A stretch of 64,000 nucleotides of DNA from Pseudomonadaceae bacterium SI-3 (GTDB taxonomy: Bacteria > Pseudomonadota > Gammaproteobacteria > Pseudomonadales > Pseudomonadaceae): NCBI GenBank assembly GCA_004010935.1, contig CP026511.1, forward strand, positions 3,906,001 to 3,970,000, written 5' to 3'. The position numbers and the translations under genes were made by a program. Shown here piece by piece: positions 19,591-30,197 of the stretch (positions within the stretch are counted from its first letter, which is position 1; every line of letters starts with the position of its first letter). Under the pieces are notes generated by a model that did not search any database, was not told the origin of the DNA, and saw nothing but the letters and a program-made list of their open reading frames with translations.

Positions 19591-19807
19591 GGGCGTCTGT
19601 CCTTCTCTTCATAAATTCAAAGATTCGATCGCCGGTCACGCGGAGCGTGCGGCATGTGAACCACTATAACGCAGCCGGTCGGCGGCAAGCCTCATAATGA
19701 GAACTAGGCCGCCTATCCAGAGCCATTGCTAATAACTGATAGGTGGTAGCATTGGGCCACCATAGTGGCCTCTGAGAGCACTGCCGCAGCGGGCCAGGGA
19801 ACCGGAC

Positions 19808-21421
19808 ATGTCGGACCAAGAAGAACTTAAACAGCACTTCGCCCAACGGGTCATCCACCAGGCTCGGGAGGTGCTCGAAGTCTGGCAGCAACTGCAACGC
19901 AGCGAATGGAATGACGCTTACCGGTCTGCTCTGGCTGATGCCAATCAGCGCTTACGAAAATTTGCCGAGCGCTTCGAGCAAACCGAACATCGACTGCTCG
20001 CGCTTGGCATCGAAGATTGCCTAGGCGACATTCGTGACAATCGCGGAAGACTGTCCAGCGACACCATTGCCACCCTCAGCCAGCTGGTCTACCGTCTTGC
20101 ACGCACGGGTCTACGCCATGGCGATCCGCGCGGGCAGTCTGCGTACGTACCGCCGTTGAGCAAACCCGTCTACATCGCACTGGAAGACCACCAACGCGCC
20201 CAACACGTGGTTCGCCAACTCGAATTCTTCAGCATGAATGCGCAGGCTTTCGCCAGCGATGGGGAATTCCGCGCAGCGATGCATGAGCGGCACCCGGCCG
20301 CGATCGTCATGGATGTGGACTTCAATGGGCCCGGTGAAGGCCTGCGGCTTGCCGAGCGCATTCAGCAAGGGCTGGAAGAGAAGCTGCCGCTGATTTTCTT
20401 CAGCCATCAGGAAACCGACACACCGATGCGACTGGCGGCCGTGCGCGCCGGAGGGCTGGAGTTCTTCACAGGCACCATCGATGCGTCGTGCCTTCTGGAA
20501 AAAATCGAAATCTTCACCCGCACTGCACACTACGAACCCTTCCGCGTCCTGATCATCGATGACTCGCGAGCTCAGGCGACACACACTGAAAGGGTATTGA
20601 ACAACGCGGGGATCATCACCCAGACACTCAATGAGCCGATCCAGGCGATCAACTACCTGGCTGAATTCCAGCCGGATCTGATCATCCTCGACATGTACAT
20701 GCCCGAGTGCATGGGTACTGAACTGGCCAAAGTGATCCGGCAGCATGAGCGCTACGTCAGCGTGCCCATCATTTATCTCTCGGCCGAAGACGACCTCGAC
20801 AAGCAGCTCGACGCGATGAACGAAGGCGGCGATGATTTTCTGACCAAACCGATCAAACCCAGCCATCTGATTGCCACGGTTCGCACCCGCGCTGAGCGGG
20901 CCCGCAGCTTGAAAGCCAGGATCGTCCGAGACAGCCTGACCGGCCTTTACAACCATACGCACAGCCTTCAACTGCTCGAAGACGCCAGCTCTCGTGCCCG
21001 CCGCGACGGGCAACCGTTGTGCTTCGCAATGATCGATATCGATCATTTCAAGAAGGTCAACGACACCTATGGCCATCCAATGGGAGACAGGGTGATCAAG
21101 AGCCTCGCCCTGTTTCTCAAGCAACGCCTGCGCAAGACCGACCACATCGGCCGCTATGGAGGTGAAGAGTTTGCGGTGGTCATGCCCGACACCACAGTGC
21201 AGAACGCCGCGAAGGTGCTGGACGAAATACGCGAACGCTTCTCCGAAATCCGCTACCCGGCGCAGCCAGTCGATCTGGCCTGCACCTTTAGCTGCGGCAT
21301 TGCCGAGCTCACCCCGAGCGCGGACATCAAATCATTGACGCAGCAGGCAGACGAAGCGCTATACAACGCTAAACATGCTGGACGAAACCGAGTGGACAAG
21401 TTCCGGCCGTCACAGAACTGA
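19808..21421 (+). CDS. Diguanylate cyclase response regulator (REC-REC-GGDEF), GcbA/AdcA-like
   Basis: A 537-residue cytoplasmic regulator predicted to make cyclic di-GMP. Residues 1-110 are a helical, Hpt-like region. A first receiver-like domain (about 120-240) has Asp169 but lacks the conserved Lys of the KP motif (FFTGTID in its place), so it looks degenerate. The second receiver (245-365) is complete, with DDS, Asp295 in LILDMYMPE and FLTKPI. The GGDEF domain (about 375-535) carries an intact GGEEF active site at 451-455 and an inhibitory RxxD site (RKTD) at 442-445. The adjacent chemoreceptor gene is the same neighbour as for PA4843/ctpL in P. aeruginosa, suggesting a GcbA/AdcA orthologue involved in attachment. 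Confidence 0.88.
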   Translation: MSDQEELKQHFAQRVIHQAREVLEVWQQLQRSEWNDAYRSALADANQRLRKFAERFEQTEHRLLALGIEDCLGDIRDNRGRLSSDTIATLSQLVYRLARTGLRHGDPRGQSAYVPPLSKPVYIALEDHQRAQHVVRQLEFFSMNAQAFASDGEFRAAMHERHPAAIVMDVDFNGPGEGLRLAERIQQGLEEKLPLIFFSHQETDTPMRLAAVRAGGLEFFTGTIDASCLLEKIEIFTRTAHYEPFRVLIIDDSRAQATHTERVLNNAGIITQTLNEPIQAINYLAEFQPDLIILDMYMPECMGTELAKVIRQHERYVSVPIIYLSAEDDLDKQLDAMNEGGDDFLTKPIKPSHLIATVRTRAERARSLKARIVRDSLTGLYNHTHSLQLLEDASSRARRDGQPLCFAMIDIDHFKKVNDTYGHPMGDRVIKSLALFLKQRLRKTDHIGRYGGEEFAVVMPDTTVQNAAKVLDEIRERFSEIRYPAQPVDLACTFSCGIAELTPSADIKSLTQQADEALYNAKHAGRNRVDKFRPSQN

Positions 21422-21468
21422 CATCAAACAGCCATATCTTCTAGCCTCCAGAATCCCCGGAGGCCAGG

Positions 21469-23433
21469 ATGCGCCTGAAGTCCCTTACCACCCTGAATAC
21501 CTTGCTGCTCGTCGCCATTTGCTTTGCCCTGGGCGCAACGCTTTGGTGGTCGGAGCGTGCGCTGGAGCGTCCGTACCAGCTGATGGGTCAGTACCTGAGC
21601 CTTTCCCAGCGTTTTCAGCATCAGGTCGCCGACAATATCCAGGACTACCTGAGTAGTGGCGACGCCCTACGACACAAAGCCGCTCTGACTGAGCTAGAGG
21701 GGCTGGCAGCAGATGTGAGCGCCCTGCCCGGCCCGTTCGCCAATCGTCTGCAGCCGAGCCTGGAACAGCTCCACCAGTTCGCCGCTACTGAGCTGCTCGC
21801 CGCAGGCAAGCTGGCCGGCGATCCTCAAGGCCTGCTACTGCAGGCCGAGCGTGAGATAGCAGGCGTACTGGAGCAGCTGCATCGCTATGCCGCGCAAGGT
21901 CAGCATGAAGCCGTCACTCTTTATCAACAGCCACTGTTCGAAGCAAGTCGACAACTGCTTCGCCTCAGCCACGCGAGAGCCAAGCTGACGGCCAGCGGCA
22001 ACGGCGAGCTGGCGGCCGAGGTAGAGCAAGCACTGCAAGCAATAACGAAGGAAGCGCAAACGCTGCAAGCCCTACCGCTGCTCGGCGTTGCAAGTGCGCA
22101 AACATCCGGCGCAAGCACCTTCGCTGCGCTCTTGGACCTCGACGAGCAAGCCCCAGCGCAGACAACTGAAGACCAAGGCATCGCCTTCAAACGCGACCTC
22201 GCCAGCCTCCTGAAGCGATATCCGGGAGAACTGCAACGCACACGCGGACTGATCGAGCAACGCCTGAAACTGATGGACAGCACCGAGCAGAAAGTCGCAT
22301 CCCTACAAATGGCACTCGACGACCTAGAGCCAGAGATCCGCGCAGAACATGGCCGTATCCAAGCAGAAGTACGGCTGATTCAGGGCACCATCATCGCGTT
22401 GATTCTATTGGTTGCACTTGCCATTGATCGTTTGCAGCGCCAACTCACGCGCTCGCTTGGGCAACTGGCTCCGGCGCTCTCCGCCTGGGCCGGCGGCGAT
22501 TTCGAAAAACCTATCGATATCCGATCCAAAACGCCTGAGCTGGTCGAAATCGGCACGTCGCTCAACCAGCTACGCAGCTACCTGCTCACGCTTGTCGGCA
22601 CGCTGCGCCAACATGCACAAGAGGTGACCGGCAATAGTCGGAGCCTCGCGGAAATGAGCAATGATCTGCACCAAGGTGCCAGCCGCCAGAGCAGCGACAC
22701 TGCGCAGATCCGGGACGCGCTGGGTGAACTGGAAGCCACCATCCAGGATGTCGCTACCAGCGCAGACCAGACGGCCGAGGCCGGCCGCGCTGCGGGCCAC
22801 GCCGTAACCCAGGGACAGCAGGTCATCGGCAGAAGCCTGACCGGACTGCACGGCCTGGTTAGCGAAGTGCAAAGCAACGCCTTGGCCATCGAACGCCTGG
22901 CTGACGAAACCGGAACGATTGGCAAGGTACTGACCGTCATTCGCTCGATCGCAGAGCAAACCAATCTGCTTGCTCTGAATGCAGCGATCGAGGCCGCAAG
23001 AGCTGGCGAACAGGGACGTGGCTTTGCCGTCGTAGCTGACGAGGTACGTACCCTGGCGCAACGCACCAGTGGTGCCACTGAGGAGATTCAGCTGCTGATC
23101 GGGAGCTTGCAGACCGCTGCACATCAATCGGTCCAAGCCATGCGCATCCAGGTCAATCACGCCGAAGAGACAGCCCAGCTGGCCGAGACGGCGGATTCGG
23201 CGCTGAATCAGATTGTGGTCACCATCGGTTCCATTGAGCAGATGGCCGCACAGATCGCGCTAGCCACCGCCCAGCAGAGCGAAGCGGTCAGCGAAATCCG
23301 TGGCCACAGCGAACGTATTCATCAGCTCGGCGATAGCAACCTGACGCATATCAGCCGTGGCCGTGAGCAGAGTGAACAGATGCTGCACCTGGCCAGCGAG
23401 CTGAACCAGGCGACACTGGCGTTCAAAGGCTGA
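21469..23433 (+). CDS. ctpL: Methyl-accepting chemotaxis protein, CtpL-like
   Basis: A 654-residue transmembrane chemoreceptor. TM1 is at about 10-27, the periplasmic all-helical ligand domain at about 30-300 (long enough for a helical bimodular type), TM2 at about 303-322 ([19 protein letters not shown]), then a HAMP-like linker and the signalling domain, whose hairpin tip [19 protein letters not shown] is nearly invariant. No C-terminal CheR/CheB pentapeptide is seen. P. aeruginosa CtpL occupies the same spot beside the diguanylate cyclase gene and mediates phosphate taxis; orthology is inferred from position and layout, so ligand specificity is not assured. The start ATG at 21469 follows GGAGGCCAGG. 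Confidence 0.85.
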   Translation: MRLKSLTTLNTLLLVAICFALGATLWWSERALERPYQLMGQYLSLSQRFQHQVADNIQDYLSSGDALRHKAALTELEGLAADVSALPGPFANRLQPSLEQLHQFAATELLAAGKLAGDPQGLLLQAEREIAGVLEQLHRYAAQGQHEAVTLYQQPLFEASRQLLRLSHARAKLTASGNGELAAEVEQALQAITKEAQTLQALPLLGVASAQTSGASTFAALLDLDEQAPAQTTEDQGIAFKRDLASLLKRYPGELQRTRGLIEQRLKLMDSTEQKVASLQMALDDLEPEIRAEHGRIQAEVRLIQGTIIALILLVALAIDRLQRQLTRSLGQLAPALSAWAGGDFEKPIDIRSKTPELVEIGTSLNQLRSYLLTLVGTLRQHAQEVTGNSRSLAEMSNDLHQGASRQSSDTAQIRDALGELEATIQDVATSADQTAEAGRAAGHAVTQGQQVIGRSLTGLHGLVSEVQSNALAIERLADETGTIGKVLTVIRSIAEQTNLLALNAAIEAARAGEQGRGFAVVADEVRTLAQRTSGATEEIQLLIGSLQTAAHQSVQAMRIQVNHAEETAQLAETADSALNQIVVTIGSIEQMAAQIALATAQQSEAVSEIRGHSERIHQLGDSNLTHISRGREQSEQMLHLASELNQATLAFKG

Positions 23434-23452
23434 ACGCGGTCGTATAGAAGCT

Positions 23453-23475
23453 CTGGCGCCTCAGATGGGCGCCAG
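23453..23475. terminator. Hairpin between convergent ctpL and ygiQ
   Basis: An 8-bp perfect inverted repeat CTGGCGCC / GGCGCCAG with a 7-nt loop lies in the 49-nt gap between convergent genes; no U-tract on either strand. Confidence 0.5.
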
Positions 23476-23482
23476 TTATGGC

Positions 23483-25768
23483 TCAACGAGGGACAGCGGG
23501 GCGCTGGGAAGGCTTACGCCCCTTTGCGCTAGGCTTGCCGCCACCGGCTGCAGCCTTACGCCGCGCTTCGGCTGCCGCCTTGGCCTCTTCACGCTTGTCC
23601 CATGCATTGCCATCGTGGCTGCGCGGAGGCAAACCGTTGTGCTGGGTGAGAATCTTGCCGCCCTGTCCGGCCTTCTTGCTGCCGACCGGGGTCGAATTCT
23701 TGCGACGGGCGCTCTGATAGCCTTCGGTCGCAGGCTGATGCGCCGGGATCAGCTGATTCTTACCGCTGCCGATCAGATCGGCGCGGCCCATCCGCTGCAA
23801 GGCTTCGCGCAGCATCGGCCAACCCTTGGGGTCGTGATAGCGCAGAAAGGCCTTGTGAAGACGACGCTGTTCCTCACTTTTGACGATGGGCACGCCTTCG
23901 CTCTTGTAGGTGACCTTGCGCAGCGGGTTCTTCCCGCTGTGGTACATCGCCGTGGCGCTCGCCATGGGTGACGGATAGAAAGCCTGAACCTGATCGGCGC
24001 GGAAACCATTGGCTTTCAGCCACAGCGCGAGGTTCATCATGTCCTCGTCAGTGGTGCCTGGGTGCGCCGCGATGAAGTACGGAATCAGGTACTGCTCCTT
24101 GCCCGCCTCCTTCGAATACTTGTCGAACATCCGCTTGAACTTGTCATAGCTGCCGATCCCCGGCTTCATCATCTTGTCCAGCGGACCGCGCTCGGTATGC
24201 TCAGGCGCAATCTTCAGATAACCGCCAACGTGATGAGTAACCAGCTCTTTCACGTATTCCGGCGACTCGACAGCCAGGTCGTAACGCAGCCCGGATGCGA
24301 TCAGGATTTTCTTCACACCAGGCAACGCACGCGCTTTGCGGTACAACTCGATCAAGGAGCTGTGGTCGGTGTTGAGATTCTCGCAGATGCCCGGATAGAC
24401 GCAGGATGGCTTGCGGCAATGCTGCTCGATCTCAGGGCTCTTGCAGGCGATGCGGTACATATTGGCGGTCGGCCCGCCAAGGTCCGATACCACACCGGTG
24501 AAGCCCGGCAGCTTCTTCATCTCTTCGATCTCGTGCAGGATCGACTCGTGCGAGCGGTTTTGGATGATCCGGCCTTCGTGCTCAGTAATGGAACAGAAGG
24601 TACAGCCACCGAAGCAACCACGCATGATGTTCACCGAGAAGCGAATCATGTCGTAAGCAGGGATCTTCTCGCCGCCATAGGCGGGATGCGGCACGCGCGC
24701 ATACGGCGATGCGAATACGTAGTCCATCTCTTCGGTGGTCAAGGGGATCGGCGGCGGGTTCAGCCAAATGTCATGATCGCCGTGACGCTGCACCAGAGCG
24801 CGAGCGTTGCCTGGATTGGTCTCCAGATGCAGCACGCGATTGGCGTGGGCATATAGCGCCGGGTCGTTACGAACCTTCTCGAACGACGGCAGGCGGATCA
24901 CGGTTCGGTCACGTTCGATCTTCGGACTGGGCAGAAGCTGGACGACCTTCGCCTCGTTCGGATCCTCGACTGGCCCCTTCTCCTGCTCGATGGCGCAGGC
25001 CTGCAAATCTTGCGTATTCACATAGGGGTTGATGATCTTGTCGACCTTGCCCGGACGATCGATACGGGTTGAGTCGATCTCGAACCAGCCCTCAGGCGCG
25101 TCACGCCGAACAAATGCAGTACCGCGAACATCGGTGATTTGCTCAACTGTCTCACCACGCGCAAGGCGTTGCGCCACTTCGACGATAGCCCGTTCGGCGT
25201 TGCCATACAGCAGGATGTCAGCCGTGGCGTCCATCAGGATCGAGCGGCGCACCTTGTCCTGCCAGTAGTCATAGTGGGCGATGCGGCGCAACGATGCTTC
25301 GATACCGCCGAGCACGACTGGAGTGTCAGTGTAGGCTTCCTTGCAGCGCTGGCTGTAGACCAGGCTCGCCCGATCAGGGCGCTTTCCGGCTTGCCCGCCC
25401 GGGGTGTAGGCGTCGTCCGATCGGATCTTGCGGTCAGCCGTGTAGCGATTGATCATCGAGTCCATGTTGCCGGCAGCGATGCCAAAAAACAGATTCGGCT
25501 GGCCGAGCTTCATGAAGTCGTCTTTGCTCTGCCAGTTTGGCTGGCTAATGATGCCAACGCGAAACCCCTGTGCTTCCAGCAGACGCCCGATGATGGCCAT
25601 GCCAAACGACGGATGGTCGACGTAAGCGTCCCCGGTCACGATGATGACATCGCATGAATCCCAGCCGAGCTGATCCATCTCCTCCCTGCTCATCGGCAGG
25701 AACGGCGCCGGACCGAAACACTCGGCCCAGTACTTGGGATAGTCAAAAAGGGGCTTGGCTGCGTGCAT
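23483..25768 (-). CDS. ygiQ: YgiQ family radical SAM protein
   Basis: A 761-residue iron-sulfur protein. The radical SAM cluster motif CFGGCTFC (C-x3-C-x2-C) is followed by SITEHEGR, and the N-terminal YgiQ-specific domain ([20 protein letters not shown]) is complete. The C-terminal ~60 residues are basic and low-complexity ([15 protein letters not shown]..., [13 protein letters not shown]). The substrate of YgiQ is not established. I start at the ATG at 25768; the open frame extends to a TTG at 25813, which lacks family resemblance. No strong Shine-Dalgarno is visible. It is convergent with ctpL and downstream of alr. Confidence 0.93.
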   Translation of the reverse strand: MHAAKPLFDYPKYWAECFGPAPFLPMSREEMDQLGWDSCDVIIVTGDAYVDHPSFGMAIIGRLLEAQGFRVGIISQPNWQSKDDFMKLGQPNLFFGIAAGNMDSMINRYTADRKIRSDDAYTPGGQAGKRPDRASLVYSQRCKEAYTDTPVVLGGIEASLRRIAHYDYWQDKVRRSILMDATADILLYGNAERAIVEVAQRLARGETVEQITDVRGTAFVRRDAPEGWFEIDSTRIDRPGKVDKIINPYVNTQDLQACAIEQEKGPVEDPNEAKVVQLLPSPKIERDRTVIRLPSFEKVRNDPALYAHANRVLHLETNPGNARALVQRHGDHDIWLNPPPIPLTTEEMDYVFASPYARVPHPAYGGEKIPAYDMIRFSVNIMRGCFGGCTFCSITEHEGRIIQNRSHESILHEIEEMKKLPGFTGVVSDLGGPTANMYRIACKSPEIEQHCRKPSCVYPGICENLNTDHSSLIELYRKARALPGVKKILIASGLRYDLAVESPEYVKELVTHHVGGYLKIAPEHTERGPLDKMMKPGIGSYDKFKRMFDKYSKEAGKEQYLIPYFIAAHPGTTDEDMMNLALWLKANGFRADQVQAFYPSPMASATAMYHSGKNPLRKVTYKSEGVPIVKSEEQRRLHKAFLRYHDPKGWPMLREALQRMGRADLIGSGKNQLIPAHQPATEGYQSARRKNSTPVGSKKAGQGGKILTQHNGLPPRSHDGNAWDKREEAKAAAEARRKAAAGGGKPSAKGRKPSQRPAVPR

Positions 25769-25828
25769 GGCTAGAAACCGGGGCAACGAAAACGGGCGCG
25801 GAATATAGCACAAAAAATGATCAGGAAG

Positions 25829-25847
25829 GCCGACCAGATTAGTCGGC
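25829..25847. terminator. Small hairpin between alr and ygiQ
   Basis: GCCGAC / GTCGGC inverted repeat with a 7-nt loop, flanked by TTTT on the plus side and by CTTCC then TGATCATTTTTT on the minus side. A possible weak terminator after alr on the minus strand. Confidence 0.4.
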
Positions 25848-25878
25848 TTTTACTGATGCTGGGTAAACGAAACGGCGC

Positions 25879-26958
25879 CTAGCCCTCGATATAGCGCCGA
25901 GGCACGCGCTGGGTAACCTTGGTCAGCAGCTCATAGCCGATGGTGCCGCAGGCCTGCGCCAGTTCGTCGATAGGGATCTCGTTGCCCCATAACTCCACTG
26001 CATCGCCAAGGCTTGCGGCAGGCAGATCAGTAACGTCGACCGCGAGCATGTCCATCGAAACCCGACCAGCCAGCGGAACACGCTGGCCACGGATCGCCAC
26101 GCACGTCCCGGGCGGCGCCGTACGCGGATACCCATCAGCATAACCACAACTAACCGTGGCGATACGCGAAGGACGCTGGGCCACCCAACTGGCGCCGTAG
26201 CCAACACTTTCGCCCGCGTAAACCTCGCGGATCGCGATGATCGAAGCCGTCAGCGTCATTACCGGCTTCAGCCCCAGGGTCTTAGCGCTCAACTCGGCGA
26301 ATGGCGAAGCACCGTACAGCATGATCCCGGGGCGCAGCCAATCCATGTGTGCAGCAGACATGGTCAGCACAGCGGCGGAGTTGGCGAATGAGCGGTTGTC
26401 GAATTCGAGATCCAGCAGACCAGTGAATTGCTCCAGCTGCGCCTCGTTGAGTGGATGGCCCCGCTCATCGGCACAGGCGAAATGGCTCATCAAGTTGAGT
26501 TCTGCAACCTGCGTCGCGCCTTGCAGGCGAGCATGGGCGCGGCGCAACGCATCGGCGCTGAAACCTAAGCGGTGCATACCGGAGTCGAGCTTCAGCCACA
26601 GATTCAACGGCCGCTCGATATGTCCAGCCAGCAGGGCGTCCAGCTGAGCTTCGCCTTGAACGGCGACGTCCAACCCAAGCTCGGCCGCTGCGACATATTC
26701 GCTCGGCTCGAAGCAGCCTTCGAGCAACAACAGCCTCGCGCTCGAATCGACCGCCCGAACCTGCTCCGCCTCTTCCAGCGACGCTACCGCGAACCCGTCC
26801 GCCACATCGCGCAGACACTCGACTGCCGCGGGCGAACCATGCCCGTAAGCGTTAGCCTTGACCACGGCAAAGGCTTTACGCCCTGGAGCACACTGTTTGG
26901 CTAGCTGATAGTTGTGACGAAGCGCGGCAAGATCGACCGTTGCAACCAGGGGACGCAT
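25879..26958 (-). CDS. alr: Alanine racemase
   Basis: PLP enzyme interconverting L- and D-alanine for peptidoglycan synthesis. The 359 residues include the PLP-binding lysine in VVKANAYGHG (Lys34), and the second catalytic tyrosine in SVGYGASW near residue 254. Length and fold type III organisation (N-terminal TIM barrel, C-terminal beta domain) are normal. It follows dnaB by 81 nt on the minus strand, the usual dnaB-alr order, so it is the biosynthetic Alr rather than the catabolic DadX, an inference from context. Confidence 0.95.
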   Translation of the reverse strand: MRPLVATVDLAALRHNYQLAKQCAPGRKAFAVVKANAYGHGSPAAVECLRDVADGFAVASLEEAEQVRAVDSSARLLLLEGCFEPSEYVAAAELGLDVAVQGEAQLDALLAGHIERPLNLWLKLDSGMHRLGFSADALRRAHARLQGATQVAELNLMSHFACADERGHPLNEAQLEQFTGLLDLEFDNRSFANSAAVLTMSAAHMDWLRPGIMLYGASPFAELSAKTLGLKPVMTLTASIIAIREVYAGESVGYGASWVAQRPSRIATVSCGYADGYPRTAPPGTCVAIRGQRVPLAGRVSMDMLAVDVTDLPAASLGDAVELWGNEIPIDELAQACGTIGYELLTKVTQRVPRRYIEG

Positions 26959-27039
26959 GGAAAGCCCTTCAGGACAGAAGTGAGCCGTTATTGTCCGGCG
27001 GTTTCTGTCAGGCCCGCAAGCGGGTGCGGCATCTGCTGG

Positions 27040-28434
27040 TTATTCGTCGTCGAACTGGTAACTGCCCGGCGCTAGGTTCTCGAAGCGAGAGTATTTACCA
27101 AGGAACGCCAGACGCGTGGTCCCAATCGGACCGTTACGCTGCTTGCCGATGATGATTTCGGCGACGCCCTTGTATTCCGTTTCGGGGTGATACACCTCGT
27201 CCCGGTAGACGAACATGATGATGTCGGCGTCCTGCTCGATAGCACCAGATTCACGAAGATCCGAGTTGATCGGGCGCTTGTTGGGGCGTTGCTCAAGCGA
27301 GCGGTTGAGCTGGGAGAGCGCGATCACCGGGCAATTGAATTCCTTGGCCAGGCCTTTCAGCGAGCGGGAGATCTCGGAAATCTCATTGGTTCGGTTGTCG
27401 CCACTGGAACCAGGAATCTGCATCAACTGCAGGTAGTCGACCATGATCATGCCGATTTCGCCATGCTCCCGGGCCAGACGTCGCGTACGCGCGCGCATTT
27501 CCGAAGGCGAGATACCGGCAGTATCGTCGATGAACAATTTGCGGTCGTTGAGCAGATTGACCGCTGAGGTCAGCCGCGGCCAATCGTCGTCGCTGAGCTT
27601 ACCCGTCCGCACCTTGGTCTGATCGATCCGGCCAAGAGAGGCCAGCATACGAATCACGATGGAGTCGGCGGGCATTTCCAGCGAGAAGACCAGGATCGCC
27701 TTGTCGGAGCGCAAGACTGCGTTCTCTACCAAGTTCATCGCGAACGTGGTCTTGCCCATGGAAGGACGACCGGCCACGATGATCAGGTCAGCCGGCTGCA
27801 GGCCGCTAGTCGCCTCGTCCAGATCGGCAAAGCCGGTTGACAGGCCGGTAATGTCCTCGCCCGCGTTGAACAGCGAGTCAATCCGGTCGATGGCCTTGAC
27901 CAGAATATCGTTGATCCCTATCGGGCCACCGGTATTGGGGCGAGCTTCGGCGATCTGGAAAATCATCCGCTCGGCTTCGTCGAGGATCTCGTCCCCCGTA
28001 CGTCCTTGCGGTGCGTAGGCGCTGTCAGCGATGTCATTACTTATTCCGATCAACTGACGCAACGTAGCGCGCTCACGAATGATCTGCGCGTATGCCTTGA
28101 TATTCGCAACCGATGGAGTGTTTTTTGCGAGCTCGCCCAGATACGCCAGCCCGCCGACTTGCGGCAGATGCCCTTCTTTATCCAACTGTTCGGAGAGCGT
28201 CACCACGTCGAACGGGGAGTTGCGCTCGGCGAGGGTGAAAATCGCGCGAAAGATAAGTCGGTGGTCATGGCGGTAAAAATCGCCATCCGACACCTGGTCC
28301 AGCACGCGCTCCCACGCATTGTTATCTAACATCAAGCCGCCCAGCACGGCCTGTTCGGCCTCGATGGAATGTGGCGGCACCTTGAGCGCTGCGGTTTCCA
28401 GGTCGTATTGCTGGGGCACACTGATGTCGTTCAT
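27040..28434 (-). CDS. dnaB: Replicative DNA helicase DnaB
   Basis: Hexameric 5'-3' helicase of the replication fork. The 464-residue product has the N-terminal DnaG-interacting domain (PHSIEAEQAVLGGLMLD at about 19-35) and a RecA-like C-terminal domain with Walker A GRPSMGKTT and the DYLQLM Walker B region. No intein is present. I start at ATG 28434 (MNDISVPQQYDLE), which matches the Pseudomonas family start; a second in-frame ATG at 28455 lies in the tail of an intrinsic terminator hairpin and would be an unlikely start. Confidence 0.97.
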   Translation of the reverse strand: MNDISVPQQYDLETAALKVPPHSIEAEQAVLGGLMLDNNAWERVLDQVSDGDFYRHDHRLIFRAIFTLAERNSPFDVVTLSEQLDKEGHLPQVGGLAYLGELAKNTPSVANIKAYAQIIRERATLRQLIGISNDIADSAYAPQGRTGDEILDEAERMIFQIAEARPNTGGPIGINDILVKAIDRIDSLFNAGEDITGLSTGFADLDEATSGLQPADLIIVAGRPSMGKTTFAMNLVENAVLRSDKAILVFSLEMPADSIVIRMLASLGRIDQTKVRTGKLSDDDWPRLTSAVNLLNDRKLFIDDTAGISPSEMRARTRRLAREHGEIGMIMVDYLQLMQIPGSSGDNRTNEISEISRSLKGLAKEFNCPVIALSQLNRSLEQRPNKRPINSDLRESGAIEQDADIIMFVYRDEVYHPETEYKGVAEIIIGKQRNGPIGTTRLAFLGKYSRFENLAPGSYQFDDE

Positions 28435-28458
28435 GGCACTCGAAATTCTTGGCATTCA

Positions 28459-28499
28459 GAAAAACAAAGGGCACGTTCCACTCGCGTGGAAACGTGCCC
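28459..28499 (-). terminator. Intrinsic terminator after rplI, just upstream of dnaB
   Basis: On the minus strand GGGCACGTTTCCACGCG...GTGGAACGTGCCC forms a long hairpin (28469-28499) followed by TTTGTTTTT. It lies 45 nt after the rplI stop and only about 25 nt before the dnaB start codon, so it should end the rpsF-rpsR-rplI transcript and limit read-through into dnaB. Confidence 0.85.
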
Positions 28500-28543
28500 G
28501 ATGGTAACCGTCAGGCACCAGAGGTGCCAGACGATAGCCGGTA

Positions 28544-28990
28544 TCAGCCAGCGATCACGATCAGCTTTACGGTCGCTTCAACGTCGGTGTGCAGGTGCAC
28601 AGCAACGTCGTACTCACCAACCTGACGGATGGTGCCGTTTGGCAGACGGATTTCGCTCTTCGCCACTTCCACGCCAGAGGCGGTCAGCGCGTCAGCGATG
28701 TCGTGAGTACCGATGGAACCGAACAGCTTGCCTTCATCGCCCGCAGTAGCGGTGATGGTGACTTCCAGTTCAGCCAGCTGAGCAGCGCGAGTTTCGGCAG
28801 AAGCCTTGCGATCAGCAGCAGCCTTTTCCAGATCAGCACGGCGAGCTTCAAACTCGGCAATGTTGGTCGGAGTTGCAGCAGTAGCCTTACGCTGCGGCAG
28901 CAGATAGTTGCGGCCGTAACCAGACTTGACGTTTACCTTGTCGCCCAGGTTGCCCAGGTTTGCGACTTTTTCCAGCAGGATGACTTCCAT
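28544..28990 (-). CDS. rplI: 50S ribosomal protein L9
   Basis: A 148-residue L9: N-terminal rRNA-binding domain ([20 protein letters not shown]), the long connecting helix (about 42-75, Ala/Lys/Glu rich), and the C-terminal globular domain ending in KLIVIAG. It is the last gene of the S6 operon, 20 nt after the DUF2232 gene, and is followed by an intrinsic terminator. Confidence 0.98.
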   Translation of the reverse strand: MEVILLEKVANLGNLGDKVNVKSGYGRNYLLPQRKATAATPTNIAEFEARRADLEKAAADRKASAETRAAQLAELEVTITATAGDEGKLFGSIGTHDIADALTASGVEVAKSEIRLPNGTIRQVGEYDVAVHLHTDVEATVKLIVIAG

Positions 28991-29010
28991 TTGAGTCTTA
29001 CCTCTTTAAC

Positions 29011-29904
29011 TTAACCTTCACCGTTCGCAGGTCCCGCATCGTCATCACGAGATGCCCGACCGCGAAAATCAAACAAGCTGTCGACAATAGCCACAACGGC
29101 CAGTAACGGATAAATCAATTGCATGAACAGCACCAGCGTGACATAGAGCCCCACCAGCCAGAACCGAGACATCCGGTTCTTTGCGACCAGCCCGTGCACC
29201 AGCGCGATGCCGGCAAATACCAGCGGAACACTGCACAACGGTGCCAGCATCGCCACCTGCACACCGAGACTGGGTCCCAACAGCATCCCCATCAACAACA
29301 CCATCGCAGGCAACGCTGAGAAACGCAGCGACCGGAACTCGAGACCAAAGCCACCGGGGTTGTACAACAATGCCTGCCAGTACCGACCAAGCATCAGACT
29401 GAGCAGCGTGGTGATCTGCAGTAGCCCTGCCAACAAACCGGTCAGAACCGGTGCCAGCAATGCTCCCAACCGGGCCTGCTCATCCACCGAAAGTTGCTGA
29501 TAGGCATCCGACAACATGTCGGGGAGCACTTTTTGCAACTCGGTGGCGAGTGCCGCAATTGGCTCGCCAAAAACCATTCCCAGCGCCCAGGCATACAACA
29601 ACCCGAGCCCTACGCTACACAGCATCACTCGGGACCAGGAGCTCTGATTGCGCAACAACAGCGCTAACCCGAACGACCCCAGCAGCACCAGCAATGTCCG
29701 CGGATCACCGAAATACCACCAGACCAGCGCGGGCAATACAGCCCAGACCAATACACCCAGTGCGTCATTCAACCCGCGACGCAGCAAAACCAGGCTTCCC
29801 GCCGCAGCAGACAACCAGAACAACATCGGCAGCGCTGCAGAGCCAGCCACAACAACAATTGCCTGCATACGGCCGCGCATGATGAACTCAGCCAGGGCGC
29901 GCAT
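29011..29904 (-). CDS. DUF2232 (YybS-like) integral membrane protein
   Basis: A 297-residue, very hydrophobic protein with about eight predicted transmembrane helices, for example residues 15-40, 45-62, 95-115 and 160-185. It sits between rpsR (34 nt gap) and rplI (20 nt gap), the same slot as PA4933 and other DUF2232 genes in Gammaproteobacteria. The function is unknown; constant placement inside a ribosomal protein operon suggests shared expression rather than a ribosomal role. No catalytic motif is seen. Confidence 0.82.
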   Translation of the reverse strand: MRALAEFIMRGRMQAIVVVAGSAALPMLFWLSAAAGSLVLLRRGLNDALGVLVWAVLPALVWWYFGDPRTLLVLLGSFGLALLLRNQSSWSRVMLCSVGLGLLYAWALGMVFGEPIAALATELQKVLPDMLSDAYQQLSVDEQARLGALLAPVLTGLLAGLLQITTLLSLMLGRYWQALLYNPGGFGLEFRSLRFSALPAMVLLMGMLLGPSLGVQVAMLAPLCSVPLVFAGIALVHGLVAKNRMSRFWLVGLYVTLVLFMQLIYPLLAVVAIVDSLFDFRGRASRDDDAGPANGEG

Positions 29905-29938
29905 GCGATCTATCCTTTACGTCTGTCTAACAGTTCGA

Positions 29939-30169
29939 TTAACGGCCGTGGCTGTCGGTGTAGGGCAGCAGGGCCAGGAAGCGGGCGCGCTTGATAGCGG
30001 TAGCCAGCTGGCGCTGATAGCGTGCTTTGGTTCCGGTAATACGGCTAGGAACGATCTTGCCGGTTTCGGAAATGTAGGCCTTCAGCGTGTTGAGATCCTT
30101 GTAGTCGATCTCTTTCACGTTTTCTGCAGTGAAACGGCAGAACTTACGACGACGGAAAAAACGTGCCAT
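29939..30169 (-). CDS. rpsR: 30S ribosomal protein S18
   Basis: A 76-residue basic protein with the S18 core ([37 protein letters not shown]). It forms a heterodimer with S6 on the platform of the 30S subunit. An excellent GAGGAG site precedes the ATG at 30169. It is 28 nt downstream of rpsF. Confidence 0.98.
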   Translation of the reverse strand: MARFFRRRKFCRFTAENVKEIDYKDLNTLKAYISETGKIVPSRITGTKARYQRQLATAIKRARFLALLPYTDSHGR

Positions 30170-30197
30170 GAAATAGGCTCCTCAATAGGTCCGTGGA

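Noticed and set aside
20111..21145. 344-codon minus-strand frame opposite the diguanylate cyclase
   Set aside because: Shadow of the complete REC-REC-GGDEF gene.
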